From Rhizobium sp. P38BS-XIX (GTDB lineage: Bacteria; Pseudomonadota; Alphaproteobacteria; Rhizobiales; Rhizobiaceae): DNA of 64,000 nt. A program made the position numbers and the translations under genes. The notes beneath the pieces are model-generated. The model made no database searches. It worked only from the letters and a program-made list of their open reading frames with translations, and was not told the origin of the DNA. Position 1 is the stretch's first letter. Every line of letters begins with the position of its first letter. Where the stretch lies: the NCBI RefSeq assembly GCF_012641435.1, contig NZ_JABAIJ010000004.1, forward strand, positions 226,428-290,427. Reading direction: 5' to 3'. This document shows positions 26,650 through 36,273 of the stretch, piece after piece.

Positions 26650-27543
26650 TCAGCGGGCTTTGTAGCTGACGGCGATCTTTGCGCTTGCCAGCGCGGCTTG
26701 GGCAAGTTGCGCGGCATCGAGATCGCTGGAGCCGACCTTCAACGGCTTGTCGAAAGAAAGGTCGAGGGTGAAGAAGCCGGTTGGGTGCGGCAGATCCTGG
26801 AGGAAGCGGAGCAGCGCCGTCTTCGATTCGGCATCGATTCTCGCATCAGGCAGCGCTTGCAGTGCCGTGATCGCCGTATCGCGCAAGTGATTGAGCCCTT
26901 GCGCCGGATCGTCCGAGCCTGTCATCTGTTGTGTGAATGCGGCAAGCGACGGTACGGCCATGCCCTCAAACAGGCCCTGATTGTCGAGCCTCAGCCGGAT
27001 ATGGGACAGACCGACGGCACCTTCCTGTGTCAGCGCGGAGGCGCTGGCATTCTTCGGCAGGCTCAGCTCGGCGGAGATCGAAGCCTTGCCGACACGCAGA
27101 TTGGTGAGCTGTAGCTCCTGAATATCGAGATATCCGTCCTTCGGATCGAAGTGAAAGGACCCAGAAATATCCATCGGCCATTGCTGAATGGTGGCAATGT
27201 AATTTGAGAGAGGATTATCTGTGATCGGCGTCAGCCGGGCGCCTTCCACCGAGAGTCGTCCCCACGTCGGCAAATGATCGGGCTTGTTCGGCAGGGACTT
27301 GAGGATCTGAACCAGATTGTCGCCCTTCAACTCAGCGCGGTCGAATGTCCAGCCAATTCTGCTGTCGGATTTAAAAAGTCCGTTGGTGACTGCGCAGCCG
27401 TCATGCAATTCCGAGACGGCAAAGCCGTCGGCATGTTGGATGACGGAGCTACTCTCCACGAGATCTGCACATGGCGTTTCCGCCGCGGCAACGGTGAGAG
27501 GGGTGAAAGCGAGCAGAAGAGGTAAAAGCAGCAAGGGGCGCAT
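26650..27543 (-). CDS. Exported protein of unknown function
   Basis: 297 residues from ATG 27543; an open frame to 27621 adds 26 residues that would disrupt the signal peptide. The N-terminus RPLLLLPLLLAFTPLTVAAA is a Sec leader. Two Cys (in ETPCADL and HDGCAVTN) could form a periplasmic disulfide. The rest alternates beta-rich stretches (DISGSFHFDPKDGYLDIQEL; TNLRVGKASISAELSLP) in a manner reminiscent of lipid-binding or AsmA/DUF2125-like repeats, but I do not assign a family. Convergent with the SDR gene and separated from the LprI-like gene by 140 bp. Confidence 0.75.
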   Translation of the reverse strand: MRPLLLLPLLLAFTPLTVAAAETPCADLVESSSVIQHADGFAVSELHDGCAVTNGLFKSDSRIGWTFDRAELKGDNLVQILKSLPNKPDHLPTWGRLSVEGARLTPITDNPLSNYIATIQQWPMDISGSFHFDPKDGYLDIQELQLTNLRVGKASISAELSLPKNASASALTQEGAVGLSHIRLRLDNQGLFEGMAVPSLAAFTQQMTGSDDPAQGLNHLRDTAITALQALPDARIDAESKTALLRFLQDLPHPTGFFTLDLSFDKPLKVGSSDLDAAQLAQAALASAKIAVSYKAR

Positions 27544-27683
27544 TTGAACATCGATCGATTGAGGGAAGGGTGTGATACCAAGCTGGGCCAGCATTGCGGC
27601 ATGGCAAGGTGTTTGCTTCAAAATTAAATGGCATATCCTCCCACGGACGACATACCTTTTCGACGAGGCGTCTCGGCGGTGCT

Positions 27684-28392
27684 CTAATTATAGCCGACGG
27701 GAACGGAGAAATAGGAACCGTCAAAGGAGCCGTTCACACCGCAATAAGGCGATGTGCCGTCGTCGGCATTCGCTGCAGGGATCGTTTCCACTTTCAAGGC
27801 ACCGCCATCCCGCGTGAGCCTCAGGGCGGCAGCTTTATCGTTGCCCTTGTCACTCTCGTCTTTGACGACGAGCGTGGCGCCGTCCGGTTTGGCGCTTCCG
27901 TTGAATTCGCAGACCCAGTTGCCAGTCACCGGATGCGCGGCGTTGCCGCTTACAGCAAGCGTTCCATCGGGTGCCGATGTGATGTCGAAGCCGCCCGCAA
28001 TATTATGCCACGAGCCGGCGAAATCGACGGGTGGATGCGGGTTGATGGCTTTCAGAAATTTAAGCCGATCCTTGAGGATACTGTCAAGATCCGAGCGCGC
28101 CATTCCCTCCGCAGCCTCGGCTATCGCGTCGCGCGTGCTGACGAACCAGCGTTCATCTTCCGCAAGAGCGGCTGCAGCCTTTTGATCGAGTGTTGTTTGA
28201 AGCTTTTTATACGCTATGGCAATCGCGGCATCGGACGCAGCCAGCCCGTTGTTCTTGCAAATGGCCTTTTCCGCCGCGGAGTCCGCCTTGGCGCAATTGA
28301 ACGAAGGCTTCGTGCCTGCAAAGGCAACTTGGGGGGGAAAGAGCGATGAGGGCGAAAACGGCGGCATGCGCGCTGAACGTGGCTCGAAGCAT
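27684..28392 (-). CDS. LprI-like (DUF1311) exported protein, apparent frameshift in signal peptide
   Basis: The mature protein (SFNCAKADSAAEKAICKNNG, then a ~150-residue C-terminal part with two further Cys) matches the lysozyme-inhibitor LprI-like DUF1311 family. The long frame starts only at 28367, without a usable leader. A good leader (MLRATFSAHAAVFALIALSP) begins at ATG 28392 in the -1-related frame and runs into a run of seven G on the plus strand (28331-28337). Removing one base there joins it to QVAFAGTKPS, giving a perfect signal peptide with an AFA cleavage site. So there is one base too many in this tract: a real mutation, slippage, or sequencing error. Confidence 0.75.
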
Positions 28393-28678
28393 TTGGCAGT
28401 CCTGATATCCTGATGTCAGTCGAGGCGGGATTGTGAAGTAAGTTTCGTCGCGCGGTAGAAGTAGCGGCATTTTCGTCGAAGACAACTTCGACGTTCAAAA
28501 ATATCCGGTGATCGCGCGGCCTGCGCTCTCTGCTGCAGGAAACGCGCTTTATCTGCGCACGCATTGCGCCGGTGCGTGCGGGCTCAGTCGACGCGCTCAC
28601 CACTTGCGCCTGCAGCATCAGCTGCGTCGTCCTTCCCACAGCTGGGCGTGGAGAGGCTTGACCGTCATCGCGGATAAG

Positions 28679-29398
28679 TTAGGCCGACAGCTTGTGATGC
28701 TCGCCTTTTACCTGATCTGCACGGCCGCTATAGGGCAGGATGCGGCGCAGAACTTCCTGTGCCAGGGCCTGGGCATTCTGCTGCGCCTTGTCGAGATTGC
28801 TGACGCTCTCGGGATCGATCGAGTAAAGGGTTTGCCCGTAGCCGAAGACCTCGCGATAGGCCGCACGCTCGATAATCGGCGTGGATAGCACATGCACGCG
28901 GCGGCTGGACAAAAGCTCTTTCACCGAATGCAGCGCACGGGTCGTCACCATCGGATTGACGCGGGTGAGGACCACGGAGTGTGGAATGCGGATTGCGGCC
29001 CGGTCGTCCAGATATTGCAGGAGTTCGATGACATTGGTCGCGCCTTCGGCATCCATGGCGGAGCCCTGCACCGGGATCAGCACATAGTTCGAATAGCCGA
29101 TTGCCTGCGCCAGAAGCGGACTGCGAGCGCCGGGCAGATCGATCAGTAGAAAATCGACTTCCTCGCGCAGCTTGCGCGCATGCTGACCAAGATTGGCAGC
29201 CGTCACATAGCGCACGACCGAGAGCGCAGCAGGCGCCCTGTCGCCCAATCGTTCATGCCATTTGGATATCCAGAGCTGCGGATCAGCGTCGAGCACTGCG
29301 ACCGAAAAGCCCATTCTGGCGAGTTCGCAGGCAACGATGACGACGGCGGTGGTCTTGCCGGCGCCGCCCTTGGTGTTGGCAAAGGTCAAAACAGCCAT
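28679..29398 (-). CDS. ParA-family ATPase, VirC1-like
   Basis: 239 residues from ATG 29398. The deviant Walker A is FANTKGGAGKTTA, the Walker A' region VAVLDADPQLWISKW and the Walker B FLLIDLPGARS. The order of later elements (LIPVQGSAMDAEGA; VLTRVNPMVTTRALHS; IIERAAYREVFGYGQTLY) is like the VirC1/solitary ParA subgroup. No parB or parS accompanies it. It lies 137 bp downstream of cheB on the same strand, so it may position chemotaxis arrays as ParC/PpfA-type ATPases do in other bacteria; that is inference from location. Alternative: an unrelated plasmid-type ParA relic. Confidence 0.88.
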   Translation of the reverse strand: MAVLTFANTKGGAGKTTAVVIVACELARMGFSVAVLDADPQLWISKWHERLGDRAPAALSVVRYVTAANLGQHARKLREEVDFLLIDLPGARSPLLAQAIGYSNYVLIPVQGSAMDAEGATNVIELLQYLDDRAAIRIPHSVVLTRVNPMVTTRALHSVKELLSSRRVHVLSTPIIERAAYREVFGYGQTLYSIDPESVSNLDKAQQNAQALAQEVLRRILPYSGRADQVKGEHHKLSA

Positions 29399-29535
29399 GG
29401 ATGATACTCCCTGGGCGGATCGGTGTGGCAACGCAATGAGGTGGGCGACGGGCTGTCATGGCTCGCGGAGATCGTTACGCATTTATGGTTAACAAACCAT
29501 TTTGAAAGGCCTTGATCGCCGGTGTCACGCCGACA

Positions 29536-30618
29536 TCAACGCCGCTTGTCGGCGCCAAGGATCTCGCGGGCGATCTGGTCGAGAGAGACGGTGCGGTCGA
29601 CGCCGCCATGGGCGATTGCTTCCTTCGGCATGCCGAAAACGACGGACGTTTCTTCATCCTGGGCCACGGTAAACGCGCCAGCCTCGTGCATTTCCTTCAT
29701 GCCGCGAGCGCCGTCATCGCCCATGCCCGTCATGATAACACCCATGGCGTTGGCTGCTGCAGAGCGGGCCGCGGAGCGGAAGAGCACGTCGACGGAGGGC
29801 TTGTGTCTGGAGACGAGGGGACCATCCTTGATGGCGACGACATAGCGTGCGCCCTGGCGTTCCAATAGCATATGCTTGCCGCCTGGCGCGATCAGGACAT
29901 GACCGCGCAGGACAGGGTCACCATGCTCCGCTTCTTTCACCTCCACTTCGCAGAGACTGTTCAGCCGTTTGGCGAATGCGGCAGTGAATTTCTCGGGCAT
30001 ATGCTGCACGATGACGATGCCGGGCGTATTGGCCGGCAGCGCTACAAGCAGTTCGCGCAATGCTTCGGTGCCGCCGGTAGATGCGCCGACACAGACGACC
30101 ATCTCCGTTGTCTTGGCCATGGCCCTGCCGGTAGGCGGGGGCAGTACGACATCTGCGGTCAGTTTTGCGCTGGTTCCCATCGAGGCGATGACGCGCCGGC
30201 GCGCATTTCCCAATCGGGCCGAGGCCGCGCCCTTGACCGTCTCCCGAATTGCGTCCGCCGCTTCGGCCAGGTGATCGGCGGCGGCGATCTTCGGCTTCAG
30301 GATGATATCGACGGCACCGGCTTCCAGCGCCTGCATCAGCGTCTCCGAACCGGCCTCGGTCAGGGACGAGCACATGACGACCGGAATTGGTCGTTGTGTC
30401 ATCAGCTTGCGCAGGAATGTGATGCCGTCCATCCGCGGCATCTCGACATCGAGCGTGATGACATCGGGGATTTCTTCCTGGATCTTCTTGGCCGCCATGA
30501 AGGGATCGGCGGCAACGCCCATCACTTCGATCTCCGGATCGGCCGACAGGACCTGCGTCATCACCTGGCGAACGCTGGCTGAATCATCGACGATGAGCAC
30601 ACGGATTTTCTTGGCCAT
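29536..30618 (-). CDS. cheB: Chemotaxis response regulator protein-glutamate methylesterase CheB
   Basis: 360 residues from ATG 30618. Receiver domain: [14 protein letters not shown] with phospho-acceptor in [16 protein letters not shown]. Methylesterase domain: catalytic Ser in [12 protein letters not shown], His in [10 protein letters not shown] and Asp in [13 protein letters not shown]. It demethylates or deamidates receptor glutamates/glutamines after phosphorylation by CheA, resetting adaptation. Translation probably follows cheR, whose stop is 5 bp upstream. It is the last che gene of the operon. Confidence 0.97.
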   Translation of the reverse strand: MAKKIRVLIVDDSASVRQVMTQVLSADPEIEVMGVAADPFMAAKKIQEEIPDVITLDVEMPRMDGITFLRKLMTQRPIPVVMCSSLTEAGSETLMQALEAGAVDIILKPKIAAADHLAEAADAIRETVKGAASARLGNARRRVIASMGTSAKLTADVVLPPPTGRAMAKTTEMVVCVGASTGGTEALRELLVALPANTPGIVIVQHMPEKFTAAFAKRLNSLCEVEVKEAEHGDPVLRGHVLIAPGGKHMLLERQGARYVVAIKDGPLVSRHKPSVDVLFRSAARSAAANAMGVIMTGMGDDGARGMKEMHEAGAFTVAQDEETSVVFGMPKEAIAHGGVDRTVSLDQIAREILGADKRR

Positions 30619-30623
30619 GCGCG

Positions 30624-31487
30624 TCACACCTTTCTGAAAACGGTGTTGGCCACCTGCTTCACAGGGAGGTTGAGTCCGCTGATGGTTTCGGAGTGGCCGA
30701 CATAGAGAAAGCCGCCCGTGACCAGCTTTTCGCAAAGCCGGGACAGGACCTTCTCCTGTGTCGGCTTGTCGAAATAGATCAGAACGTTGCGGCAGAAGAC
30801 GACGTGGACCTTGTCGCCGATATCATAGGCTCGATCCATCAGGTTCAGGCGACCGAAGCCGATCCTGGCGCGCAGCTTCGGATGGATACGAACCTCGCCG
30901 CGCTCCGGGTCGCGGGCTTCCATGACGTAGCGGCTGCGCTTCTGACGGTCGACCGGATCGACCATACCGACCGGATAGACGCCTTTCTGCGCCGCCTTGA
31001 GAACGTCCGTGGAAAGATCCGTTGCCAAGATGCTGTAATCCGGTGCGCCCCGCGCCTCACGATAATCTTCAAGAACCATGGCGATCGTATAGGGTTCCGC
31101 GCCGACGGAGCATGCCGCGCTCCAGATCCGTAGCCGATTGTGACCGGCTGCAATCAACTCCGGCAGTGCGGACCGCTCCAGATGCTCGAAATGCTTTGGT
31201 TCCCGGAAGAAGTCCGTTTTGTTGGTGGTGACGGCATCGATGAGGTGAATAGCTTCCCGATCGATACCGCCGCGCTTGAAGAGATAATCGCAATAGTCAT
31301 CGAGATCGATGATGCCGGTGGCCCGCAGCCGGCGCCGCAGCCGCCCCTCAAGCATGGTGCGCTTGCCGGGCGGCATCTTGATGCCGCTATAGTCGTAAAT
31401 GTATCGGGCAAGCTGGTCGAAGTTGCGCCGGCTTAGACCTTTGTCCCCGTAGTCTCTCGCTTCCTGCACTGGCACGTTATGTCTCAC
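30624..31487 (-). CDS. cheR: Chemotaxis protein methyltransferase CheR
   Basis: 287 residues, start GTG 31487 immediately after the cheW stop. The N-terminal helical domain ([20 protein letters not shown]) precedes the SAM-binding domain with [20 protein letters not shown], the acidic ribose-binding [11 protein letters not shown] and [14 protein letters not shown]. It methylates receptor glutamates opposite CheB. Full length with no extra TPR domain. Its place between cheW and cheB matches standard chemotaxis operons. Confidence 0.97.
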   Translation of the reverse strand: MRHNVPVQEARDYGDKGLSRRNFDQLARYIYDYSGIKMPPGKRTMLEGRLRRRLRATGIIDLDDYCDYLFKRGGIDREAIHLIDAVTTNKTDFFREPKHFEHLERSALPELIAAGHNRLRIWSAACSVGAEPYTIAMVLEDYREARGAPDYSILATDLSTDVLKAAQKGVYPVGMVDPVDRQKRSRYVMEARDPERGEVRIHPKLRARIGFGRLNLMDRAYDIGDKVHVVFCRNVLIYFDKPTQEKVLSRLCEKLVTGGFLYVGHSETISGLNLPVKQVANTVFRKV

Positions 31488-31997
31488 TCAAACAGCGGCA
31501 AACTCTGAAGCGTTCCGGCTTGCGCCGACGCCTAACAACGACACTTTGTCGGACGACGAGAAAAGCTTCGCGAGATCGATGATGACGACGAAACCGCTCT
31601 CCCGCCGCACCACGCCCGCAATGTATTCGGACGGCCAGCGCACCCCGATATCGGGTGCGCTTTCGATAGCCTGATGCTTGAACGACGTGACCTCAAAGAC
31701 GCGATCGGCGACGAGACCGAGCGTGAGTGCTTTATCCGCAATCGGAATGTCGATCACGAGGATCCGCGTGTGCGGGCTCTTTGTGGTTGCCGACATGCCC
31801 AAACGCAGGCGTAGATCGATGACCGGCACGCCCTGGCCGCGCACATCGCGCAGCCCGAGCAGATAGTCCGGTCCATGCGGAATTCGAAAGGCGTCCTGGT
31901 GGTCCAGGATTTCCCGGACCACCTCGACCGGAACGGCGAAGCATTCATCGCCGAGACCGAACGTCACATACTGAGCTTCGGTGCTGCTTGCGACCAT
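31488..31997 (-). CDS. cheW: Chemotaxis coupling protein CheW (first of two in the operon)
   Basis: 169 residues, a single CheW SH3-like fold: YVTFGLGDECFAVPVEVVRE, LLGLRDVRGQGVPVIDLRLR, ILVIDIPIADKALTLGLVAD and YIAGVVRRESGFVVIIDLAK. It bridges receptors to CheA. ATG 31997 abuts the upstream mcp stop. The other CheW (35761-36273) is clearly diverged from it, so the two may serve different receptors or build different positions in the array. Confidence 0.95.
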   Translation of the reverse strand: MVASSTEAQYVTFGLGDECFAVPVEVVREILDHQDAFRIPHGPDYLLGLRDVRGQGVPVIDLRLRLGMSATTKSPHTRILVIDIPIADKALTLGLVADRVFEVTSFKHQAIESAPDIGVRWPSEYIAGVVRRESGFVVIIDLAKLFSSSDKVSLLGVGASRNASEFAAV

Positions 31998-33827
31998 TTA
32001 CGCGCTCTCCTTGAACTCGGCGTCATCCGCGTCCGGTCCGCCCATCGACATATCCAAGCTGAAGCCCTTGAGACGGGCCTGCTGGGCGGCGATGCTGTTG
32101 TCCGGGCGAGCGGACGGCGCACGGAGCGGAGCCGGCTTGGCAATCGGCTTCGACTTCGGCGCACCCATCGCGTGATGGACGGGATTATGAACAGCCGCAG
32201 CCCGGCGGTTGTTGGCCTGTTCGACCTTGAAGAATGCGATGGAAGCCTGCAGTTCCTCGGCCTGCGCTGCAAGTTCTTCCGAGGTTGCCGACATCTCTTC
32301 GGATGCGCCGGCATTCTGCTGGGTCACCTTGTCGAGCTGCTGGATGGCCTCGTTGATCTGCGATGCGCCGATATCCTGCTCGCGGCAGGCGGCCGAGATT
32401 TCGGCGACCAGTTCGGCGGTCTTGCGGATATCTGGAACCAGCCGCGAGAGCATGTCGCCGGCTTCGGTCGCAACCGTGACGGTCTCGCCCGAGAGGCTGG
32501 AGATTTCGGCGGCTGCTGCTTGGCTCCGTTCGGCCAGCTTTCGCACTTCGGAGGCGACGACGGCAAAGCCGCGGCCGTGCTCGCCGGCACGGGCCGCTTC
32601 GACGGCGGCGTTGAGGGCGAGAAGGTCGGTCTGTCGAGCGATTTCCTGAACGATGGAAATCTTCTCGGCAATGGTGCGCATGGCATTGACGGCGCGATCG
32701 ACGGCCTGGCCGCTGATCTCTGCGTCCTTGGCGGACTGGCGAGCGATCTTCTCTGTCTGGGCGGCGTTGTCGGCGTTCTGCTTGATGTTGGCAGCCATTT
32801 CCTCCATCGAGGCGGAAGCCTCTTCAGCGGATGAGGCCTGTTCGGTCGCACCCTGCGAGAGCTGTTCGGAGCCGGCCGACAGCTGCTGGCTGCCCGACGA
32901 CACGTTGTCCGAGGCCGACAGTGCATCGGTTACGACGCCGCGCAAGCGTTCCACCATGGATTCGAGCGCGATGCCCAGAGTGTCCTTTTCGGACATCGGC
33001 TTCGGCTTCACGGTCAGATCGCCATTGGCGATCTGGTCGGCGATCGTCGCAGTGTTGCGCAGATTGCCGGTCATCACGTTGATGGTGTTGACGAGATCCT
33101 TGATTTCGTCGTTCGTCTTGATCTCGATGTTCTGGTTGAGATCACCGATAGCGACGCCTTCGGCGACCGACTGAATCTTCTTCAGGCCGCGGTTGATACC
33201 CAGCGCGATCCAGGTGGCGACGGCAATCGAGACGAGGAACATGACCGCAAGCGACGTCAGCAGAAGGTTGCGTGCAGAGGAATACTGATCGTTGGTCGAC
33301 AGGTCGGTCTGGTGCAGGTCTTCGAGAATTGCCTTGTTGACGGTCTCAAGCGCTTCCTGCATCACGTCGCTCGCCTTGCGACCCTCGCCCATGGAGAGGC
33401 CACCAGCTTTGCGATTGCTTTCGTCGGTATTTTCCGTAGCAAGCTTGAGGATCTGCTCGTCGATCTGCTTCCAGACCGGATATTGCTTTGCAAATATTGC
33501 AACTTTGTCCGAAATCGCCGGATCTTCCGAGAGCTTCTGTATGAGCTGTTCGATCGTCGCTTCCCGTTCATGAACGGCATCGATGTAGCCGCCGATCGCC
33601 TGCGGATCGGTATTGAGGATGGCATTCTTCTCATTCTGGATGGCATCCAGCACGGCGCTGGAAAGATCGCCGGAGTTTCGAAGGTTGGCGGCCGGACCCT
33701 GAACGATATCGGTGATGGCCGAATTCAGGGACGACAGGCTGGTGATGGCGAGGACCGACATGCCGCTCGACAGCAGGATGAGAAAGCCGAATGCAAGGGC
33801 CAGTTTCAGTTTGATCGTAAAGCGCAT
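31998..33827 (-). CDS. Methyl-accepting chemotaxis protein, two HAMP-like segments
   Basis: 609 residues. TM1 is about 8-29, a periplasmic four-helix-bundle-type sensor covers about 30-185 and TM2 is 188-211. A HAMP domain and a second HAMP-like linker ([20 protein letters not shown]) precede the signalling hairpin with tip [20 protein letters not shown]. The C-terminus is a Pro/Ala/Lys-rich linker and a tail ([19 protein letters not shown]) shared with the neighbouring receptor. Sensor residues give no ligand. The signalling half is nearly identical to that of the gene at 34019-35740. Confidence 0.95.
   Translation of the reverse strand: MRFTIKLKLALAFGFLILLSSGMSVLAITSLSSLNSAITDIVQGPAANLRNSGDLSSAVLDAIQNEKNAILNTDPQAIGGYIDAVHEREATIEQLIQKLSEDPAISDKVAIFAKQYPVWKQIDEQILKLATENTDESNRKAGGLSMGEGRKASDVMQEALETVNKAILEDLHQTDLSTNDQYSSARNLLLTSLAVMFLVSIAVATWIALGINRGLKKIQSVAEGVAIGDLNQNIEIKTNDEIKDLVNTINVMTGNLRNTATIADQIANGDLTVKPKPMSEKDTLGIALESMVERLRGVVTDALSASDNVSSGSQQLSAGSEQLSQGATEQASSAEEASASMEEMAANIKQNADNAAQTEKIARQSAKDAEISGQAVDRAVNAMRTIAEKISIVQEIARQTDLLALNAAVEAARAGEHGRGFAVVASEVRKLAERSQAAAAEISSLSGETVTVATEAGDMLSRLVPDIRKTAELVAEISAACREQDIGASQINEAIQQLDKVTQQNAGASEEMSATSEELAAQAEELQASIAFFKVEQANNRRAAAVHNPVHHAMGAPKSKPIAKPAPLRAPSARPDNSIAAQQARLKGFSLDMSMGGPDADDAEFKESA
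32221..32929. repeat. Copy 1 of 709-bp near-identical mcp signalling segment
   Basis: Matches 34254-34962 without a gap, both ends at the same offset of 2033 bp. In the roughly 240 bases I compared by eye about 3% differ. It encodes the part from just after HAMP to the end of the signalling helices. The flanking sensor, HAMP and linker DNA are clearly diverged, indicating recent duplication plus replacement of the sensor, or gene conversion. Confidence 0.85.
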
Positions 33828-33971
33828 CTCTGAGGAGCTCCTGAGGATGGAGAGGTTTGAACGTTAAAAAGGCAGACGGGGAGCCGTCTTGATGCGCGAA
33901 GACCGATACATTCACCCTTCCGCGAACCGGAACCGGTTCTTGAGGCCTGCGGTAGCATTTGCCGGCCTTTT

Positions 33972-33997
33972 GATCCGGCGCTTTTCAGCGCCGGATC
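33972..33997. terminator. Perfect hairpin between the two mcp genes
   Basis: GATCCGGCGC (33972-33981) and GCGCCGGATC (33988-33997) form a 10-bp stem with a 6-base loop, 21 bp past the stop of the upstream receptor gene in the minus-strand operon. No U tract follows on the minus strand, so partial termination or mRNA stabilisation/processing within the operon is as likely as full termination. Confidence 0.5.
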
Positions 33998-34018
33998 GTG
34001 TTGGATTCAGCTTGCCGT

Positions 34019-35740
34019 TCAGGCACTCTGGCGAAAATCACTATCATCCGCGTCAGGGCCGCCCATGGACATATCCAGGGTGAAGCCCTTTAGACGAGCC
34101 TGCTGAGCAGCGACGCTGTTGTCCGATCTTGCGGAAGCCGCACGAGCAGGGGCCGCTTTGGCCGCAGGCTTGGATCTGACCGGGTTCATGGCGTGATGCG
34201 CAGGAGCATGGATCGGGCTCTGCGTACCCTGCGGCTTGCGAATATTCTGCTGTTCGACCTTGAAGAAGGCGATGGAAGCCTGCAGTTCCTCGGCCTGTGC
34301 TGCAAGTTCTTCCGAGGTCGCCGACATCTCTTCGGATGCACCGGCATTCTGCTGGGTCACCTTGTCGAGCTGCTGGATGGCCTCGTTGATCTGCGATGCG
34401 CCGATATCCTGCTCGCGGCAGGCGGCCGAGATTTCGGCGACCAGCTCGGCGGTCTTGCGGATATCTGGAACCAGACGCGAGAGCATGTCGCCGGCTTCGG
34501 TGGCAACCGTGACGGTCTCGCCCGAGAGGCTGGAGATTTCGGCGGCTGCCGCCTGGCTGCGTTCGGCCAGCTTTCGCACTTCGGAGGCGACGACGGCAAA
34601 GCCTCGGCCATGCTCGCCGGCACGGGCCGCTTCGACGGCGGCATTGAGCGCCAGAAGGTCGGTCTGTCGAGCGATTTCCTGAACGATGGAGATCTTCTCG
34701 GCAATGGTGCGCATGGCATTGACGGCGCGATCGACGGCCTGGCCGCTGATCTCTGCGTCCTTGGCGGACTGGCGAGCGATCTTTTCCGTCTGGGCGGCGT
34801 TGTCGGCGTTCTGCTTGATGTTGGCAGCCATCTCTTCCATCGAGGCGGAAGCTTCTTCGGCGGATGAGGCCTGCTCGGTCGCGCCCTGCGAGAGCTGTTC
34901 GGAGCCGGCCGACAGCTGCTGGCTGCCCGACGACACGTTGTCGGAGGCCGACAGTGCATCGGCGACAACCCCACGAAGCCGCTCGATCATCGAATTGACG
35001 TGGCTCAGGAGATCGCCGATCTCGTCCTTGGTGGTGATGACGGCGAATTCGGTCAGATCGCCTTCGGCGACGGTCTGCACCGTCTTGACGGCTCGGTTGA
35101 CGCCCTTGTTGATCGAGATCACGATCCAGAGTGCGGAAACCATCGCAATGATCGATGCGACAGCCGCGACGATGATCAGGATGAAGCGTGATTGCACGTA
35201 GGCATCGGCTGCGTCGGCATCCGCCTGCTTCAGTCGGGCGCGCTCAGCATCGAAGACCTGTGCGAGGACGCTGTCGATCTTCGTGCTCGTCTCGCGGGCC
35301 TCGTTGGACGAAATCTGATGAGCGCCTGCACTGTCCCCGGCAAGCATCAGCGTACGAATGCGGTCATCCGCGGTGCGCCAGCCAACGGAAAGATCCTTGA
35401 TCTGCGACCAGTAGGCCATGTCCTGCTCGACCGCGTTGGCCAGGACCTTTGCGAGGTCCGCGTCAAAAGCCGCGCGTGCCGTATCGCTCTTTGCGATATA
35501 ACCCTTCATCTCATCCGTCGTTACCGCCAGGAGGATGTTCTTTTGTTGTCTCAGCTGCTGCAGGACGGCAATGTCGAGATTTTGTGCAAGCCGCAGCCGT
35601 TCGGCCGGGCCTGACAACGTGCTGGACCAGGTATCGTTGACCTGACCGACTGTGCTGACGCTGTAGACCGCCGTGCCGAGAAGCATGGCGATGACGATAG
35701 CGAAGGTTAAAAGCAGCTTGAGCTTGATCGTGAAGCGCAT
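34019..35740 (-). CDS. Methyl-accepting chemotaxis protein, single HAMP
   Basis: 573 residues. TM1 about 8-30, a helical periplasmic sensor about 31-188 ([39 protein letters not shown]), TM2 about 190-214 ([20 protein letters not shown]), one HAMP and the same signalling hairpin as the next gene. The linker differs but the last residues ([19 protein letters not shown]) are again conserved. The first receptor gene of the operon after cheA-cheW. Ligand unknown. Confidence 0.95.
   Translation of the reverse strand: MRFTIKLKLLLTFAIVIAMLLGTAVYSVSTVGQVNDTWSSTLSGPAERLRLAQNLDIAVLQQLRQQKNILLAVTTDEMKGYIAKSDTARAAFDADLAKVLANAVEQDMAYWSQIKDLSVGWRTADDRIRTLMLAGDSAGAHQISSNEARETSTKIDSVLAQVFDAERARLKQADADAADAYVQSRFILIIVAAVASIIAMVSALWIVISINKGVNRAVKTVQTVAEGDLTEFAVITTKDEIGDLLSHVNSMIERLRGVVADALSASDNVSSGSQQLSAGSEQLSQGATEQASSAEEASASMEEMAANIKQNADNAAQTEKIARQSAKDAEISGQAVDRAVNAMRTIAEKISIVQEIARQTDLLALNAAVEAARAGEHGRGFAVVASEVRKLAERSQAAAAEISSLSGETVTVATEAGDMLSRLVPDIRKTAELVAEISAACREQDIGASQINEAIQQLDKVTQQNAGASEEMSATSEELAAQAEELQASIAFFKVEQQNIRKPQGTQSPIHAPAHHAMNPVRSKPAAKAAPARAASARSDNSVAAQQARLKGFTLDMSMGGPDADDSDFRQSA
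34254..34962. repeat. Copy 2 of 709-bp near-identical mcp signalling segment
   Basis: Ungapped counterpart of 32221-32929, in direct orientation. Differences I could see are mostly third-codon-position changes, consistent with purifying selection after duplication or with ongoing gene conversion. Confidence 0.85.
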
Positions 35741-35760
35741 CCGGTACCCTTTGCCCTGAT

Positions 35761-36273
35761 TTATGCTGTTGCTCTGACCGCGCCTGCGCGTTGCGATGAG
35801 AAGATCGCCCGCAGATTCGGAATGATGATGAATTCGCCCCCGCGCTTGACCAGCGCGTGAACATAGTCCGGTCGCCAGCGCATGCCGATGATGGGCGGTG
35901 GCTCACTTGCCGACTGATGCAGCTGCGTCACTTCGTGAACCTTGTCGGTTCTAATGCCGATCAGCGTCGTCTCGCCGTCAAGTTCCAACGCGGTGACGAC
36001 GATGCGACTGTCGATCGTCACATTGCCAGGCTCCATGCCGAAAGCGACGCGGATGTCGGCAAGCGGGATCACCTTGCCGCGGAAGTTGATGACGCTGCCG
36101 ACAAAAGGCAGACTGCCGGGAACGTTGGTTTCCGGCAAAAGGTCCAGAATTTCCTGAACCACGACCGCGTCGATGGCGAAGGTCTCGCCATTGAGGCTGA
36201 ATGTCAGAACCGAGAGTTCCTCGGCGCCGTTCCATACAGCGCGATAATCGGATTTAACGTCTGTTTCCATCAT
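35761..36273 (-). CDS. cheW: Chemotaxis coupling protein CheW (second copy)
   Basis: 170 residues of CheW fold: [56 protein letters not shown] and [16 protein letters not shown]. Start overlaps the cheA stop by four bases, so it is co-translated with CheA and is the likely default coupler. It differs strongly from the CheW at 31488-31997. Confidence 0.95.
   Translation of the reverse strand: MMETDVKSDYRAVWNGAEELSVLTFSLNGETFAIDAVVVQEILDLLPETNVPGSLPFVGSVINFRGKVIPLADIRVAFGMEPGNVTIDSRIVVTALELDGETTLIGIRTDKVHEVTQLHQSASEPPPIIGMRWRPDYVHALVKRGGEFIIIPNLRAIFSSQRAGAVRATA

Noticed and set aside
28508..28888. 126-codon plus-strand open frame overlapping the ParA-like gene
   Set aside because: It is antisense to a well-supported ATPase gene and has no family features.
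28679..29398. Calling this gene a plasmid partition ParA
   Set aside because: There is no parB, parS-like repeat cluster or repC nearby; sequence order is closer to VirC1/solitary ParA proteins.
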